A DNA stretch of 47,386 bases from Lachnospiraceae bacterium UBA7784 (GCA_002480925.1 DLDA01000053.1:1-47386); one strand, 5' to 3'; counted from the first letter of the stretch, positions 1-10,024 are shown. Program-made: numbers and translations. The notes: generated from the sequence alone by a model not told the origin.

Positions 1-23
1 AAACAAAGATTGCTCGGCGCCGT

Positions 24-49
24 TATTCCATTATATCCTTGATGGAATA
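24..49. other. Short hairpin at the left window edge
   Basis: TATTCCAT (24-31) is perfectly complementary to ATGGAATA (42-49), giving an 8-bp stem with a 10-nt loop. All three forward frames of the first ~60 bases run into stop codons (at about 40, 46 and 59). The tail of an upstream gene may therefore be here, but its frame and identity cannot be decided from so few bases. Confidence 0.3.
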
Positions 50-65
50 GAGGTGGAGTGATAGA

Positions 66-95
66 AACGCACCCGTAAACCGGGTGCGTTTTTTT
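66..95 (+). terminator. Rho-independent terminator of an upstream gene
   Basis: AACGCACCCG (66-75) pairs perfectly with CGGGTGCGTT (81-90) across a 5-nt loop and runs into a T tract (89-95). It ends transcription entering from left of the window and insulates the amidase gene. Confidence 0.9.
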
Positions 96-195
96 CAGAA
101 GAGAGCATTTATGAAGTATATAGCATAATATTCCAATGAGGATTATTATCGCTGGGCGGCCATTGAAAAGGAGTCTGGAGAAAGGATCGGCTGAC

Positions 196-224
196 TTTTC
201 AGAGCCTTATTTCTGTGCTATAAT
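196..224 (+). promoter_or_regulatory. Sigma-A type promoter of the amidase gene
   Basis: An extended -10 element TGC-TATAAT is at 216-224. TTTTCA (196-201) lies 17 bp upstream and is a partial -35 match. The predicted transcription start is near 231, leaving a leader of about 50 nt. Confidence 0.6.
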
Positions 225-280
225 GGGAAGCCGGCAGTAAAAGTATATGGAAAAGGCAGATCGCTGCAGGAAAGGTTATC

Positions 281-1003
281 ATGAAAAGGCATATCATAAG
301 GATATCTGGTCTTCTGATCGCTATATGTATGATCATCGGGCTTGGCATATGTCCGGCTCAGGCTGCGAAAAGGAGGAGAAGTCAATATACTATAGGCATA
401 GATCCGGGGCATCAGAGGTACGGTGACAGCTCTACAGAGCCGTCGGCTCCGGGAAGCAGGGTCAGAAAGGCCAAGGTCGCTGGAGGCACAAGAGGCAGAT
501 ATACAGGTCTTCCGGAATATAAGCTTACACTACAGGTGGCAAAGAAGCTGAAGCAGGAGCTTAAGGACCGGGGATACAAGGTAGTAATGACCCGCAGCAG
601 AAATGATGTGAATATCTCCAACAGCAAAAGAGCCAAAAAGCTGAACAGGAGATGTGACATAGCTATCCGTCTTCATGCAGACGGCGGAGCATCTTCGGCG
701 CATGGGGCCTCCATGCAGTGCTCATCCAGGAATAACAGGTATGTAGGGCATCTCTATTCCAAGTGTAACAGGCTTTCAAGGGATATACTTAGAGCGTATT
801 GCAGTGAGACCGGAATGAGAAGCCGCGGGATCGCTTATCGTGACGACCTGACAGGGACCAATTTTTCTACTATACCTGTTACCCTTATAGAGATGGGCTT
901 CATGACCAACAGGTCGGATGACAGATATATGGCAAAGTCTTCCAACCAGTATCTTATGGCCGAAGGAATAGCGAACGGAGTAGATGATTATTTCGGCTTC
1001 TAG
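281..1003 (+). CDS. N-acetylmuramoyl-L-alanine amidase (Amidase_3)
   Basis: This is a 240-residue secreted cell-wall hydrolase predicted to cut the amide bond between N-acetylmuramic acid and the stem peptide. It begins with a signal peptide (MKRHIIR, then a hydrophobic stretch ending near AQA, residues 26-28). The Amidase_3 fold follows directly: the IGIDPGHQ motif (about 39-46) supplies the first zinc histidine, IRLHADGG (about 129-136) the second, and LIEMGFMTN near 207-215 the catalytic Glu. No cell-wall-binding repeats follow, so it is a minimal single-domain enzyme. It is monocistronic, with its own extended -10 promoter and a new promoter for proS right after it. The start is supported by GGAAAGG about 8 nt upstream. 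The family call is firm; the physiological role (separation, turnover or lysis) is not determined. Confidence 0.92.
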   Translation: MKRHIIRISGLLIAICMIIGLGICPAQAAKRRRSQYTIGIDPGHQRYGDSSTEPSAPGSRVRKAKVAGGTRGRYTGLPEYKLTLQVAKKLKQELKDRGYKVVMTRSRNDVNISNSKRAKKLNRRCDIAIRLHADGGASSAHGASMQCSSRNNRYVGHLYSKCNRLSRDILRAYCSETGMRSRGIAYRDDLTGTNFSTIPVTLIEMGFMTNRSDDRYMAKSSNQYLMAEGIANGVDDYFGF

Positions 1004-1008
1004 AGCTC

Positions 1009-1037
1009 TTGACATGGACAGTTATTTTTTCTATGAT
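1009..1037 (+). promoter_or_regulatory. Promoter of proS
   Basis: A consensus TTGACA (-35, 1009-1014) and TATGAT (-10, 1032-1037) are separated by exactly 17 bp. Transcription should start near 1044, only about 29 nt before the proS start, which leaves no room for a T-box leader. Confidence 0.8.
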
Positions 1038-1072
1038 TATATAGTTTGAATATTTTGAAACGAGGACACGAA

Positions 1073-2509
1073 ATGGCTGATAAGAAACTTGTGGAGGAGA
1101 TCACCTCCCGCGACGAGAATTTCACACAGTGGTACACTGATGTGGTCAGGAAAGCAGAGCTGATGGAATACTCATCCATAAAGGGCTTTATGATATATAA
1201 GCCAAATGGATATGCTATCTGGGAGAATATCCAGAAGAAGCTTGATGGAATGTTCAAGGAAACCGGAGTAGAGAATGTATATCTGCCGGTGCTTATTCCG
1301 GAGAGTCTTCTAGAGAAGGAGAAGGATCATGTAAAGGGCTTTGCACCTGAGGTGGCATGGGTCACACAGGGAGGCGGAAACCAGCTGACAGAGAGGCTTT
1401 GCGTGCGCCCTACATCTGAGACCCTTTTCTGTGAGCTGTTCAGGAACAACTGTCATACCTACAGGGATCTGCCAATGGTATACAATCAGTGGTGCTCAGT
1501 GGTGCGCTGGGAAAAGACTACCCGTCCATTCCTTCGTTCCTCAGAGTTCCTCTGGCAGGAGGGACATACCATCCATGCCACAGCAGAGGAGGCCAAGGAG
1601 AGAACCCTTCAGATGCTCAATATCTATGCTGATTTCTGCGAAAAGGAGCTTGCTATTCCGGTGATCAAGGGACAGAAGACAGATAAGGAGAAGTTCGCAG
1701 GAGCAGAGGCCACCTATACGATTGAGACCATGATGCATGACGGTAAGTCACTGCAGTCAGGAACCTCGCATAATTTCGGCGATGGATTCGCAAAGGCCTA
1801 TGGAGTCCAGTATACAGGAGCAGACAACAAGCTTCATTCTGTATACCAGACATCCTGGGGAGTTTCCACAAGGCTTATCGGAGCGCTTATAATGGTACAC
1901 GGAGATGATTCGGGACTTGTGCTTCCTCCTCATATAGCGCCTGTTCAGGTCATGATCATTCCTATCCTTCAGAAGAAGCCAGAGGTAATGGAGGCCTGCA
2001 TGAAGGTAAAGGAAGCCTTAAGAGCAGCAGGCATTTCTGTTAAGGTTGATGATTCTGATAAGAGACCTGGATTCAAGTACGCAGAGGAAGAGATGCGCGG
2101 TATCCCTCTCCGTATAGAGATAGGTCCTAAGGATATAGAGAAGGGTCAGTGCGTGCTCGTCCGCAGGGACAATCGCGAGAAGTCTTTTGCAGCCCTTGAC
2201 GAGGTCGCTGTGAAGGCAGCAGAGGTCCTTGAGCAGGAGCAGCAGGATATGTTTGAGCGTGCAAAGGCGTTCAGGGATTCCCATATCTATGATGCTCATG
2301 ACTATGATGAGTTCAAGGATATAATAAACAACAAGCCTGGAATGGTCCGTGCAATGTGGTGCGGAGATCAGGCCTGCGAGGAGCGGATAAAGGAAGATAC
2401 CACAGCTACAAGCCGCTGCATGCCATTTGAGCAGGAGAACATTTCAGACAGATGCGTCTGCTGCGGCAAGCCGGCAAAGAAGCTTGTGATCTGGGGCAAA
2501 GCTTATTGA
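1073..2509 (+). CDS. proS: Prolyl-tRNA synthetase, archaeal/eukaryal type (ProS type 3)
   Basis: A class II aminoacyl-tRNA synthetase of 478 residues that charges tRNA-Pro in the cytoplasm. It is the short type without the INS editing domain of E. coli ProRS. Near the N-terminus is the [20 protein letters not shown] region (motif 1). Motif 2 is [18 protein letters not shown], with a dimer/ATP Arg and Glu-His. Motif 3 lies in the [17 protein letters not shown] stretch. A C-terminal zinc-type module ends in [18 protein letters not shown], ending in the Tyr typical of the family. The start at 1073 is chosen over an in-frame ATG at 1046 because a GAGG ribosome site lies 9-12 nt before it. Its stop overlaps the next start as TGATG, so the CCA-adding enzyme is translationally coupled. 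Confidence 0.96.
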   Translation: MADKKLVEEITSRDENFTQWYTDVVRKAELMEYSSIKGFMIYKPNGYAIWENIQKKLDGMFKETGVENVYLPVLIPESLLEKEKDHVKGFAPEVAWVTQGGGNQLTERLCVRPTSETLFCELFRNNCHTYRDLPMVYNQWCSVVRWEKTTRPFLRSSEFLWQEGHTIHATAEEAKERTLQMLNIYADFCEKELAIPVIKGQKTDKEKFAGAEATYTIETMMHDGKSLQSGTSHNFGDGFAKAYGVQYTGADNKLHSVYQTSWGVSTRLIGALIMVHGDDSGLVLPPHIAPVQVMIIPILQKKPEVMEACMKVKEALRAAGISVKVDDSDKRPGFKYAEEEMRGIPLRIEIGPKDIEKGQCVLVRRDNREKSFAALDEVAVKAAEVLEQEQQDMFERAKAFRDSHIYDAHDYDEFKDIINNKPGMVRAMWCGDQACEERIKEDTTATSRCMPFEQENISDRCVCCGKPAKKLVIWGKAY

Positions 2510-5106
2510 TGCATTTACCGGGATCAGTAGAAAAGATAATACACAGATTGGAACAGGCCGGCCACGAAGCATATGCAGTGGGCGGCTGTGTTCGTGACGC
2601 GCTTTTGGGACTCACCCCTGACGACTGGGATATCACCACGTCGGCAGAACCGGATGAGGTCAAGGCGCTTTTTTCGAGGACGATAGACACAGGTATCAAG
2701 CACGGTACAGTGACTGTCAGGATGGATGGTAAAAGCTTTGAGGTGACCACCTATCGTATAGACGGGAGCTATGAGGACGGCAGACATCCTGATAATGTGA
2801 CCTTTACCAAGAGCCTGGAGGAGGATCTCAGGCGCCGCGATTTCACTATAAATGCAATGGCTGTAAACGACAGCTCAGGCATAGTCGATCTGTTCGGAGG
2901 TCAGGAGGATCTGAAAAAAGGGATCATACGCTGTGTAGGGGACCCGCTGGAACGCTTCTCTGAGGATGCTCTCCGTATGATGAGGGCGGTCAGATTTGCG
3001 GCAAAGCTTGATTTTTCGATCGAGGAGAAGACCTATCAGGCTATCCGGGAACTAAAGGACAATCTGAGCATGGTATCAGCAGAAAGGATCCAGGTGGAGC
3101 TTACCAAGCTTATCTGCTCGGCTCATCCAGATAAGATGTATGAGCTCTACGATAGCGGGCTTACCTCTGTATTTTTCCCTGAATGGGACAGCTGCATGGA
3201 GTGTGAGCAGAATACAAGGCACCATTGCTATACAGTTGGCTGGCATACCATTCATGCCATGGAAAATGTCTCTGACAACAAGGTCATGAGACTGGCTGCT
3301 CTTCTGCATGATATAGGAAAGCCGGTTGTAGCTCGCAGCGATAAGAAAGGCCACAGCCATTTTCAGGGACATCCGCAGGAATCGGCGCTGATGGCGGAAG
3401 AGATCCTGACCAGGCTGAAATATGATAATGATACGATAAGAAAGGTAGTCACTCTTGTCCGCTACCATGATGAGCGTCCGCGTTTAAGCGATGTGACTGT
3501 CAGACGCTGTATCAGTGAGATGGACCTTGACTACAGGGAGTTCTTTGAGCTGAAGCGGGCTGATGTGATGGCTCAGAGCGATTATATGCGGGAGGAAAAG
3601 CTTTCCTATATAAACAGATTCGAGTCGCTCTGGGAGAACAATCTGCAATACGCAACAGATAAAAAGCAGCTTCTAATAAACGGCAATGATCTGATAAAGG
3701 AAGGAATAGAGAAGGGACCTGGACTTGGAAGGATAATGGAGAGGCTGCTTTCTGATGTACTGAAGGATCCGGCGGTCAATCAGAGGGAAACTCTTGTTTC
3801 GAGGGCAAAGGACTACAACAGGCTTCTGAAGGCAGGTAAGCTCTTTGTCTGCCTGTTTGCGGCGGCCTTTATCTTTACCTCCTGCACCAGCAGTGGCAAT
3901 GGAAATGTAAGCTACAGGACTCCGGGGACTCCGATCACATCAGCTGATGATTCAAGCGGTGACGCCATGGAGGAAAGCGGTCTGACAGATGTATATGTGA
4001 TCGAGGAAAATGACAGGAGAAATGACAGGCTTACTGTCATGAATGTCATAAGTTTTCAGGAATACCGCTATCCATATACAGTCCTTACAGAATTTCTGGA
4101 TAAGTACGGAGGTACAGCCTCGGTTGAAGATTTTTTGCCGGGAATGGGTATCACCTTTGACGCGAGCGGCAGGTACGGCACCCTGACCAGAGTCCAGAAG
4201 ACCAAAGCGCTTTGGGAAAGGGACGATGTCAGGGATTATTCCTTCAAGGAATCTGAGGAGCTGATGAAGATCGGAAATACAGGCTATCACCTGCCAAAGA
4301 CAGCCCTTTTCCTCGATGGAAATACCATAACGGATCAGGACAGTATTGACCCTGCTTCGGATACACTCAGGGTGACAGGCTATGACAGGGAGATAGTCGC
4401 GGTCGCTGTAGACAGAGGACATGGCTACCTTACCCTTAAGGATACTAAGCTTTTTGACGGAAGTCTTATAGAAATAGGTTCCGAGGATATAGAGGAGGTT
4501 TCGGACGGAAAGTCCATTTCTCTTCCGGTAGGAACCTACAGGGTGACTGTGGCCAATAATGGCTGGGGAGGCAGCCGGACAGTTCGTATAAAGAAGAATG
4601 TCGACTCCTATCTAAGCCTTGATTCCATGAAGGGAAGCGGCCCGAAGAAATGCAGCCTTACCTTTGAGATCGGTGTAAAGGGGGCAAAGATATATCTGGA
4701 TGGAATACTTGTGAAAAAAGGAAAGACACAGCAGGTAAAGTACGGAGAGCACAGTCTCAGCGTGATAGCTGATGGATACGATACCTGGACCAGGACTCTT
4801 ATAGTGAACTCTCCTGAGGCTACTATAGCCCTTGATATTTCAGACAGCAAGGAGGGCAGCACTAAATCCTCCGGAGCCTCAACATCAGGAACGGGCGGGA
4901 GTACGGCTTCAGGCACTACCGGCAATTCATCCGCCACATCGTCATCGAATGATAATTCATCATCTGCCAGCGGAAGTGACCGGTCTTCTGGAAACGATTC
5001 TGACTCCGATTCCTCGTCTAAGAGTGCTAAGGACAAGGCAGAAGAAAATTATCTTTCCACACTTGCAGATTCCATCGTGAATTCTGTATCAGGCTCTTCT
5101 GACTGA
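2509..5106 (+). CDS. cca: CCA tRNA nucleotidyltransferase read in frame with a C-terminal PEGA lipoprotein
   Basis: One 865-codon frame holds two unrelated proteins. Residues 1-439 are a CCA-adding enzyme: GGCVRD (25-30), catalytic DDWD (38-41), RRDFTINAMA, and an HD domain (LLHDIGKP and HFQGHP). It builds or repairs tRNA 3' CCA ends; the tRNA gene in this window lacks encoded CCA. Residues 440-865 look like a complete lipoprotein: basic KAGK, hydrophobic LFVCLFAAAFIF, lipobox TSC with Cys459, then a PEGA-type domain (YGEHSLSVIADGYDTW) and a Ser-rich tail. CCA enzymes of this group normally end at about residue 440. An in-frame CTG (3826) would start a textbook 20-residue lipoprotein signal, preceded by AAAGGA. 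So this is either a true fusion, a read-through, or two genes joined by loss of a stop and ATG. The first start overlaps the proS stop (TGATG). Confidence 0.85.
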   Translation: MHLPGSVEKIIHRLEQAGHEAYAVGGCVRDALLGLTPDDWDITTSAEPDEVKALFSRTIDTGIKHGTVTVRMDGKSFEVTTYRIDGSYEDGRHPDNVTFTKSLEEDLRRRDFTINAMAVNDSSGIVDLFGGQEDLKKGIIRCVGDPLERFSEDALRMMRAVRFAAKLDFSIEEKTYQAIRELKDNLSMVSAERIQVELTKLICSAHPDKMYELYDSGLTSVFFPEWDSCMECEQNTRHHCYTVGWHTIHAMENVSDNKVMRLAALLHDIGKPVVARSDKKGHSHFQGHPQESALMAEEILTRLKYDNDTIRKVVTLVRYHDERPRLSDVTVRRCISEMDLDYREFFELKRADVMAQSDYMREEKLSYINRFESLWENNLQYATDKKQLLINGNDLIKEGIEKGPGLGRIMERLLSDVLKDPAVNQRETLVSRAKDYNRLLKAGKLFVCLFAAAFIFTSCTSSGNGNVSYRTPGTPITSADDSSGDAMEESGLTDVYVIEENDRRNDRLTVMNVISFQEYRYPYTVLTEFLDKYGGTASVEDFLPGMGITFDASGRYGTLTRVQKTKALWERDDVRDYSFKESEELMKIGNTGYHLPKTALFLDGNTITDQDSIDPASDTLRVTGYDREIVAVAVDRGHGYLTLKDTKLFDGSLIEIGSEDIEEVSDGKSISLPVGTYRVTVANNGWGGSRTVRIKKNVDSYLSLDSMKGSGPKKCSLTFEIGVKGAKIYLDGILVKKGKTQQVKYGEHSLSVIADGYDTWTRTLIVNSPEATIALDISDSKEGSTKSSGASTSGTGGSTASGTTGNSSATSSSNDNSSSASGSDRSSGNDSDSDSSSKSAKDKAEENYLSTLADSIVNSVSGSSD

Positions 5107-5191
5107 TAAAAATTAGTGGAACTGACAGGGAAAATCGTATATAATTTAAATAATTAACTATAAAAGTACAGTTTGATCCAAAGGAGGACAC

Positions 5192-6925
5192 ATGGGATAC
5201 AAAGAGACATACGAATCATGGCTTTCAGATCCGTACTTTGATGATGAGACAAAGGCAGAGCTTCGCGGCATAGCCGGGAATGAAAAGGAGATCGAGGACA
5301 GATTCTATAAGGACCTGGAGTTTGGTACAGCAGGACTCAGAGGAGTGATAGGAGCCGGTACCAACAGGATGAATGTATATACTGTCCGCAGGGCGACTCA
5401 GGGACTTGCAGACTATATCAATAAGGTCGGCGGAGCAGAAAGAGGAGTAGCAATTTCCTATGACTGCCGTCATATGTCTCCGGAGTTCGCTGATGAGGCC
5501 GCAGAGTGTCTGGCTGCAAATGGCATCAAGGCTTATGTTTTCGAGTCATTAAGGCCTACACCGGTGCTTTCATATGCAGTCAGATATCTCCACTGTATAG
5601 CCGGCATCAATATCACAGCAAGCCATAACCCGGCTGAATACAACGGCTACAAAGTATACTGGGAGGACGGTGCCCAGATCACACCTCCTCACGACACAGG
5701 GATAATGGACTGTGTAAAGGCTGTTGATATCGATACAGCAAAGACCATGACCAGACAGGCAGCCATAGAGAAGGGGCTCTATCAGGTCATTGGAAAGGAT
5801 ATCGACGATCCGTACATAGCAGAGCTCAAAAAGCTTGTTATCCATCAGGATGCGATCAATCAGGTCGGAAGGGACATAACTATCGTATATACACCTCTTC
5901 ACGGCACAGGTAATATTCCTGTCAGGAGAGTGTTAAAGGAGCTTGGCTTTACAAATGTATATGTAGTGCCTCAGCAGGAGAAGCCGGATGGGGACTTCCC
6001 TACAGTGGCATATCCTAATCCTGAGGCAAAGGAAGCCTTCGCTCTGGCCCTTGCTCTTGGCAAGGAAAAGAATGCAGACCTGATCCTTGCTACAGATCCG
6101 GATGCAGACAGACTGGGCGTATATGTAAAGGACAAGCAGGGAGAATATCACTGCCTTACCGGAAATATGAGCGGATGTTTGATCGGAAACTATGTGATCG
6201 GCCAGAGAAAGGAAAGAGACGGAGGACTCCCGGCAGACGGAGCCTTCATCAAGTCGATAGTAACCACCAATCTGGCAGATGCGATTGCAAGGGATTATGG
6301 CATTGAGCTTATAGAGGTGCTTACAGGCTTCAAGTATATAGGCGGCAAGATCCTGGAGTTCGAGAAGACCGGACACGGGACCTACCTGTTCGGAATGGAG
6401 GAAAGCTACGGCTGTCTTACAGGAACCTATGCGAGGGACAAGGATGCGGTCGATGCCTCGATGACACTCTGCGAGGCCTGCGCCTATTACAAGACAAAGG
6501 GTATGACCCTCTGGGACGCAATGCTGGACCTCTACCAGAGGCTTGGCTACTATCAGGATGCTGTAAGCTCCATCACCCTTGCAGGTAAGGAGGGCATCGA
6601 AAAGATTTCATCGATCATGACCTATCTTCGTGCAAATCCTCTGACAGAGATCGGAGGTCATAAGGTTACGGCTGTAAGAGACTATGACAAGGATACTATC
6701 ACTGACATCGCAAGCGGCACTGTAAGGCCTACAGGCCTTCCAAAGTCCAATGTACTTTACTATGAACTGACAGATGATGCCTGGATCTGTGTCCGTCCTT
6801 CGGGTACAGAGCCGAAGATCAAGTTCTATTACGGAATAAAGGGCTCTGATTTTGATGATGCAGACAAGAAATCACAGAAGATGAAGAAGGCTCTTGATGA
6901 CCTTGCTGAAAAGCTTACAAAATAA
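5192..6925 (+). CDS. pgcA: Alpha-phosphohexomutase (phosphoglucomutase/phosphomannomutase)
   Basis: A 577-residue cytoplasmic enzyme that interconverts glucose-1-phosphate and glucose-6-phosphate (or the mannose equivalents), supplying precursors for cell-wall and lipoteichoic-type glycolipids. The substrate loop GTAGLRGVIGAG is near 47-58. The phosphoserine loop TASHNPAEYNGYK is near 142-154, with Ser as the phosphate carrier. The metal loop ATDPDADRLG is near 301-310. GMEESYG is the sugar-binding loop, and RPSGTEPKIKFYYG near the C-terminus binds phosphate. Length matches PgcA/ManB-type enzymes of Firmicutes. AAAGGAGG sits about 6 nt upstream of the ATG. A TATAAT at 5138-5143 could be its -10, but no good -35 is seen. 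A strong terminator follows, so it is probably monocistronic. Confidence 0.94.
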   Translation: MGYKETYESWLSDPYFDDETKAELRGIAGNEKEIEDRFYKDLEFGTAGLRGVIGAGTNRMNVYTVRRATQGLADYINKVGGAERGVAISYDCRHMSPEFADEAAECLAANGIKAYVFESLRPTPVLSYAVRYLHCIAGINITASHNPAEYNGYKVYWEDGAQITPPHDTGIMDCVKAVDIDTAKTMTRQAAIEKGLYQVIGKDIDDPYIAELKKLVIHQDAINQVGRDITIVYTPLHGTGNIPVRRVLKELGFTNVYVVPQQEKPDGDFPTVAYPNPEAKEAFALALALGKEKNADLILATDPDADRLGVYVKDKQGEYHCLTGNMSGCLIGNYVIGQRKERDGGLPADGAFIKSIVTTNLADAIARDYGIELIEVLTGFKYIGGKILEFEKTGHGTYLFGMEESYGCLTGTYARDKDAVDASMTLCEACAYYKTKGMTLWDAMLDLYQRLGYYQDAVSSITLAGKEGIEKISSIMTYLRANPLTEIGGHKVTAVRDYDKDTITDIASGTVRPTGLPKSNVLYYELTDDAWICVRPSGTEPKIKFYYGIKGSDFDDADKKSQKMKKALDDLAEKLTK

Positions 6926-6967
6926 TCTTAACAAATGAAATAAAATAAGCGTCGATTATTACGAAAA

Positions 6968-6999
6968 GCCCCGAAACTCGCCTGTTTCGGGGCCTTTTT
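6968..6999 (+). terminator. Terminator after the phosphohexomutase gene
   Basis: GCCCCGAAAC (6968-6977) pairs with GTTTCGGGGC (6984-6993) as a perfect 10-bp stem with a 6-nt loop, followed by a T5 run (6995-6999). Confidence 0.93.
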
Positions 7000-7011
7000 G
7001 TTAAAAAAGTA

Positions 7012-7040
7012 TTGACAAAGGCTCCTAAAAGGCTTATAAA
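7012..7040 (+). promoter_or_regulatory. Promoter of the HU gene
   Basis: A perfect TTGACA (7012-7017), a 17-bp spacer and TATAAA (7035-7040) match a strong vegetative promoter, as expected for an abundant nucleoid protein. The leader is about 68 nt. Confidence 0.88.
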
Positions 7041-7114
7041 TGAAAGTGCAGGAAATAAAAGGTAATCCTGCAAAGACAAGAATAATCGTATAGATATACG
7101 AGGAGGAAATTTAA

Positions 7115-7390
7115 ATGAACAAGACAGAACTTGTAGCAGCAATCGCTGAAAAGGCAGAAGTTCCTAAGAAGGATGTAGAGCTCGTACTCCGCGCTTTCAC
7201 AGAGACAGTTACAGAGGAACTCATCAAGGGCGAGAAGATTCAGCTCGTAGGCTTTGGTACATTCGAGGTATCAGAGAGAGCTGCCCGTACAGGACGTAAT
7301 CCTCAGACAGGAGAGACAATGGAGATCGCAGCTTCCAAGTCTCCTAAGTTCAAGGCTGGAAAGGCTCTTAAGGACGCTGTCAACAAGTAA
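7115..7390 (+). CDS. hup: HU-family DNA-binding protein
   Basis: A 91-residue histone-like protein that binds and bends DNA as a dimer and compacts the nucleoid. The sequence is HU from end to end: [16 protein letters not shown], the [21 protein letters not shown] signature arm (about 48-68), and the C-terminal [13 protein letters not shown] helix. Length is standard (about 90). A strong ribosome site, AGGAGG, lies 8 nt before the ATG. It has a consensus promoter and its own terminator, so it forms a single-gene unit. Confidence 0.97.
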   Translation: MNKTELVAAIAEKAEVPKKDVELVLRAFTETVTEELIKGEKIQLVGFGTFEVSERAARTGRNPQTGETMEIAASKSPKFKAGKALKDAVNK

Positions 7391-7415
7391 TATCTGATAG
7401 TTTTCAGAGTATAGA

Positions 7416-7447
7416 AAAGGAACGGTCATGTGGCCGTTCCTTTTTTG
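7416..7447. terminator. Bidirectional terminator between HU and the TraX-like gene
   Basis: GGAACGG (7419-7425) pairs with CCGTTCC (7434-7440). A T run (7441-7446) follows on the plus strand and an A run (7415-7418) precedes it, giving a U tract on the minus strand too. It should end both the HU gene and the convergent gene. Confidence 0.85.
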
Positions 7448-7452
7448 TTTTT

Positions 7453-8226
7453 TTATCTGACTGCAGGTATACCGCAATATCTGGCTATTGCCGCAAGAGC
7501 AAGCAGGTGAGCCGGATAGAAGATATAGAAGAGATACTTGAGCTTCCTGCCCTGCCTTCCATGATAATAATACAGCGGAAGCAGATCTGCTATCGCAAAG
7601 AATTCTATATTGCCACAGGTGAACCCAAGCCAGATTACTGCCAGAGAAAATCCGATAAGCTTATGATCCTTCATCAGATAGAGGATGATAATAGCTATCA
7701 CTCCGAAGGAACCGTAATCACTTGCGATGAACTTTTCTGCAATGATCACTATCAGGATGACAAGGAATATCGATATGGCAAAAAGGAGATTCTCTTTCTC
7801 TTCGCTTACTTCCTTTTGTCTGATCCTTTCTCTAAGGAAATCCAGAGCCCAGATGGAAAGCATACCCAGAAGAAGTGTAAAACCTACATTGTTGTCATAC
7901 CGCTCAAGGATCCTGCCATTGAAGGCCAGATCAAAGGGAATCTCTGATGCGAGGGCGAATATCAAAAGCCTTATCGCATATTTACTCCGGCTCCTTGTAT
8001 AGTGGAATCCCTCGACTATGAAGAAGCAGAAAAGAGGAAAGGCCAGCCTTCCTATACAGCGGAAAACTGCATCGGATACAGTCAGGGCGGGTGTATCATG
8101 CTCCTGCATGACACCTTCGATAATCACTGCCCCGATATGGTCTATAGCCATAGTGACTATGGCTATAATCTTGAGGTAGAAGCCGCTTATGTCCCTTGAA
8201 CGGGAATCATATGTCCCATTTGTCAA
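7453..8226 (-). CDS. TraX family membrane protein
   Basis: A 257-residue polytopic membrane protein of the TraX family. The opening DISGFYLKIIAIVTMAIDHIGAV and the RIGRLAFPLFCFFIVEGFHYTRS-like segment, with its conserved Asp-His and Phe-Phe, are typical. About seven hydrophobic segments can be counted. The founding member acetylates F-pilin; in Firmicutes the family is widespread and its substrate is unknown, and no pilus genes are nearby. The start is TTG at 8224-8226, preceded by GAGG at about 7 nt; the next in-frame Met is far inside. It lies 19 bp downstream of the chemotaxis receptor on the same strand, so the two may be co-transcribed. Confidence 0.88.
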   Translation of the reverse strand: MTNGTYDSRSRDISGFYLKIIAIVTMAIDHIGAVIIEGVMQEHDTPALTVSDAVFRCIGRLAFPLFCFFIVEGFHYTRSRSKYAIRLLIFALASEIPFDLAFNGRILERYDNNVGFTLLLGMLSIWALDFLRERIRQKEVSEEKENLLFAISIFLVILIVIIAEKFIASDYGSFGVIAIIILYLMKDHKLIGFSLAVIWLGFTCGNIEFFAIADLLPLYYYHGRQGRKLKYLFYIFYPAHLLALAAIARYCGIPAVR

Positions 8227-8245
8227 AATAGATCCTCTTTCCTTA

Positions 8246-9964
8246 TCAATCCTGAAAATAATCCATTGTTTCCTTGAGTCTTACCGCAAGCTGGTTAAGC
8301 GATGCTGCTGCTTCGTTTATCACTGTGAATGTGCTTGCCAGCTCCTCCATTGAGGCATTGGTCTGCTCTGTAGAGGCAGCGTTCTCCTCTGAGATGGCGG
8401 AGAGATCGGAGATGATACCGGTTAGGGATTTCTTGGCCTGATCAAGCCCCTTGATCCTGGATGCGATCTCTGTAACTGCGTCAGCTACGCTGTTTACCTT
8501 GTCTCTCATAGAGCGGAGCTCATCTCTTGTCACATTGAGCTTCTGCTCCTGGACGTCGAAGCTTTCGTTCAGCCTGCCCATAGTTTCGACAGATGACTGT
8601 GAGCTTGCTAAAAGCTTGTCTACGATAGCAGAGATCTCATCAGCAGAGCTCTTGCTCTGATCGGCCAGATCCCTTATCTCATCAGCCACGACAGCGAAGC
8701 CCCGGCCTGCTTCTCCGGCTCTTGCTGCCTCGATGGAGGCGTTTAAGGAGAGCAAATTGGTCTGGCTGGCAATGTCCGTAATCGCTCCGGAGAACTTTGA
8801 GATTTCCTGAACGGAATCGTTTGTGGACTGGATGGTGTTTCCGATCTCGGAAACAGATGCGGTGACATCCTCAGACTGGCTTGCCAACTCTCTTATGGCA
8901 TCGACGGTCTTGTCGCAGCTCTGCTTCATCGCCTTAGCATAGTCGGAAAGATTGGTGACGTTCTCAGAGATCTGGTCGATATCAGAATCCATATGGCTCG
9001 TGTCATTTGCGGCAGTCTGCACAGAATCGGCCTGGTTGGTAGCTCCCTTTGCGATATCATCTACCGCAGCCGAGACCTGAGTGGAGGCGCTGTTGGCCTG
9101 ATCTGACGAGCTTGAGAGATTCGCGCTTGAGTCATGCAGCTCGGCTGTCATCTTCTTGGTATCATGGATGACAGAAGAAAGCTTCTGATCGAGAGTCGTT
9201 ATATTTCTTGCTATTACTCCCAGCTCGTCGTTTCTTTCCATTACAGGCTTGCTGATTGAGATGCCGAGCTTACCGCTGCCCAAGGTATCGACTGCATTCG
9301 AGAGCTCTGCCATCTGTCCGGAGACTTTTTTGTTTACGAAATATCCGAGCAGGGCAAGGAATATCACACATGCCAGCTCGACAGCTATCATGGAGAACAT
9401 GATCTTAAGGATCTTTGCCTCTGCCTCGCTGGAGTTTTCTCCTGCGAAGGTATATCCGGCGATATTGCCGCTTGAGTCCTTTATAGGGAGATAGTAGGCG
9501 AAGTATTTCTGCCTGCCTACCGGCTGTCTCCTGTCAAAGAAATGTCCGCCTTTGGAGACGGCGTCCTTTACCTTAGGAGGGAGGCCTGTATTGCTGGATC
9601 CGTCAGGACCGACGTTAGTTATAGTCGTGATCGCATATGTGTCATTAAGGATAACGGCATAATCGAAGCCGGTTTCCTTTTTTGTGTTTGACAGTATCTG
9701 GCCGTATTCCTCAGTTACATCCTGGGTACCCTTTTTTACAGTACCGTTATCGAAGCTCCACTGGCCGTCATACTCATCTGAGAGATACTTCCCCATCATA
9801 TATGCTGAGGATTTCAGTGAATTCTCGACATTTCCGTAGTAGAGATGCCTCAGCTGGTGGATTGCAGTGATAGTGATGAGCGTTGATACGATTATAACGA
9901 CTAGTATCGTTATTACGATCAGCCTCTGGATCATCTTCCCTTGTCTGGATTTAGTTTTTTTCAT
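8246..9964 (-). CDS. Methyl-accepting chemotaxis protein with extracellular Cache-like domain
   Basis: A 572-residue transmembrane receptor that signals through CheA/CheW. TM1 is at about 13-33 ([20 protein letters not shown]). A ligand domain follows (about 35-190), with a single-Cache look including [21 protein letters not shown] and a DSSGNIAGY strand. TM2 is near 192-212, then a HAMP linker and a long coiled-coil signalling domain. The hairpin tip carries the conserved [20 protein letters not shown] region, followed by [15 protein letters not shown]. The C-terminus has no NWETF-type CheR pentapeptide. The ligand is unknown. The ribosome site GGAAAGGA lies about 11 nt upstream. No other chemotaxis genes are in the window. 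Confidence 0.95.
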   Translation of the reverse strand: MKKTKSRQGKMIQRLIVITILVVIIVSTLITITAIHQLRHLYYGNVENSLKSSAYMMGKYLSDEYDGQWSFDNGTVKKGTQDVTEEYGQILSNTKKETGFDYAVILNDTYAITTITNVGPDGSSNTGLPPKVKDAVSKGGHFFDRRQPVGRQKYFAYYLPIKDSSGNIAGYTFAGENSSEAEAKILKIMFSMIAVELACVIFLALLGYFVNKKVSGQMAELSNAVDTLGSGKLGISISKPVMERNDELGVIARNITTLDQKLSSVIHDTKKMTAELHDSSANLSSSSDQANSASTQVSAAVDDIAKGATNQADSVQTAANDTSHMDSDIDQISENVTNLSDYAKAMKQSCDKTVDAIRELASQSEDVTASVSEIGNTIQSTNDSVQEISKFSGAITDIASQTNLLSLNASIEAARAGEAGRGFAVVADEIRDLADQSKSSADEISAIVDKLLASSQSSVETMGRLNESFDVQEQKLNVTRDELRSMRDKVNSVADAVTEIASRIKGLDQAKKSLTGIISDLSAISEENAASTEQTNASMEELASTFTVINEAAASLNQLAVRLKETMDYFQD

Positions 9965-10024
9965 CTATCCGCTTGTCCTTTCCTTCGTGAAAACGAATGA
10001 TTAAAAAATAGTACATCTTTCTTT

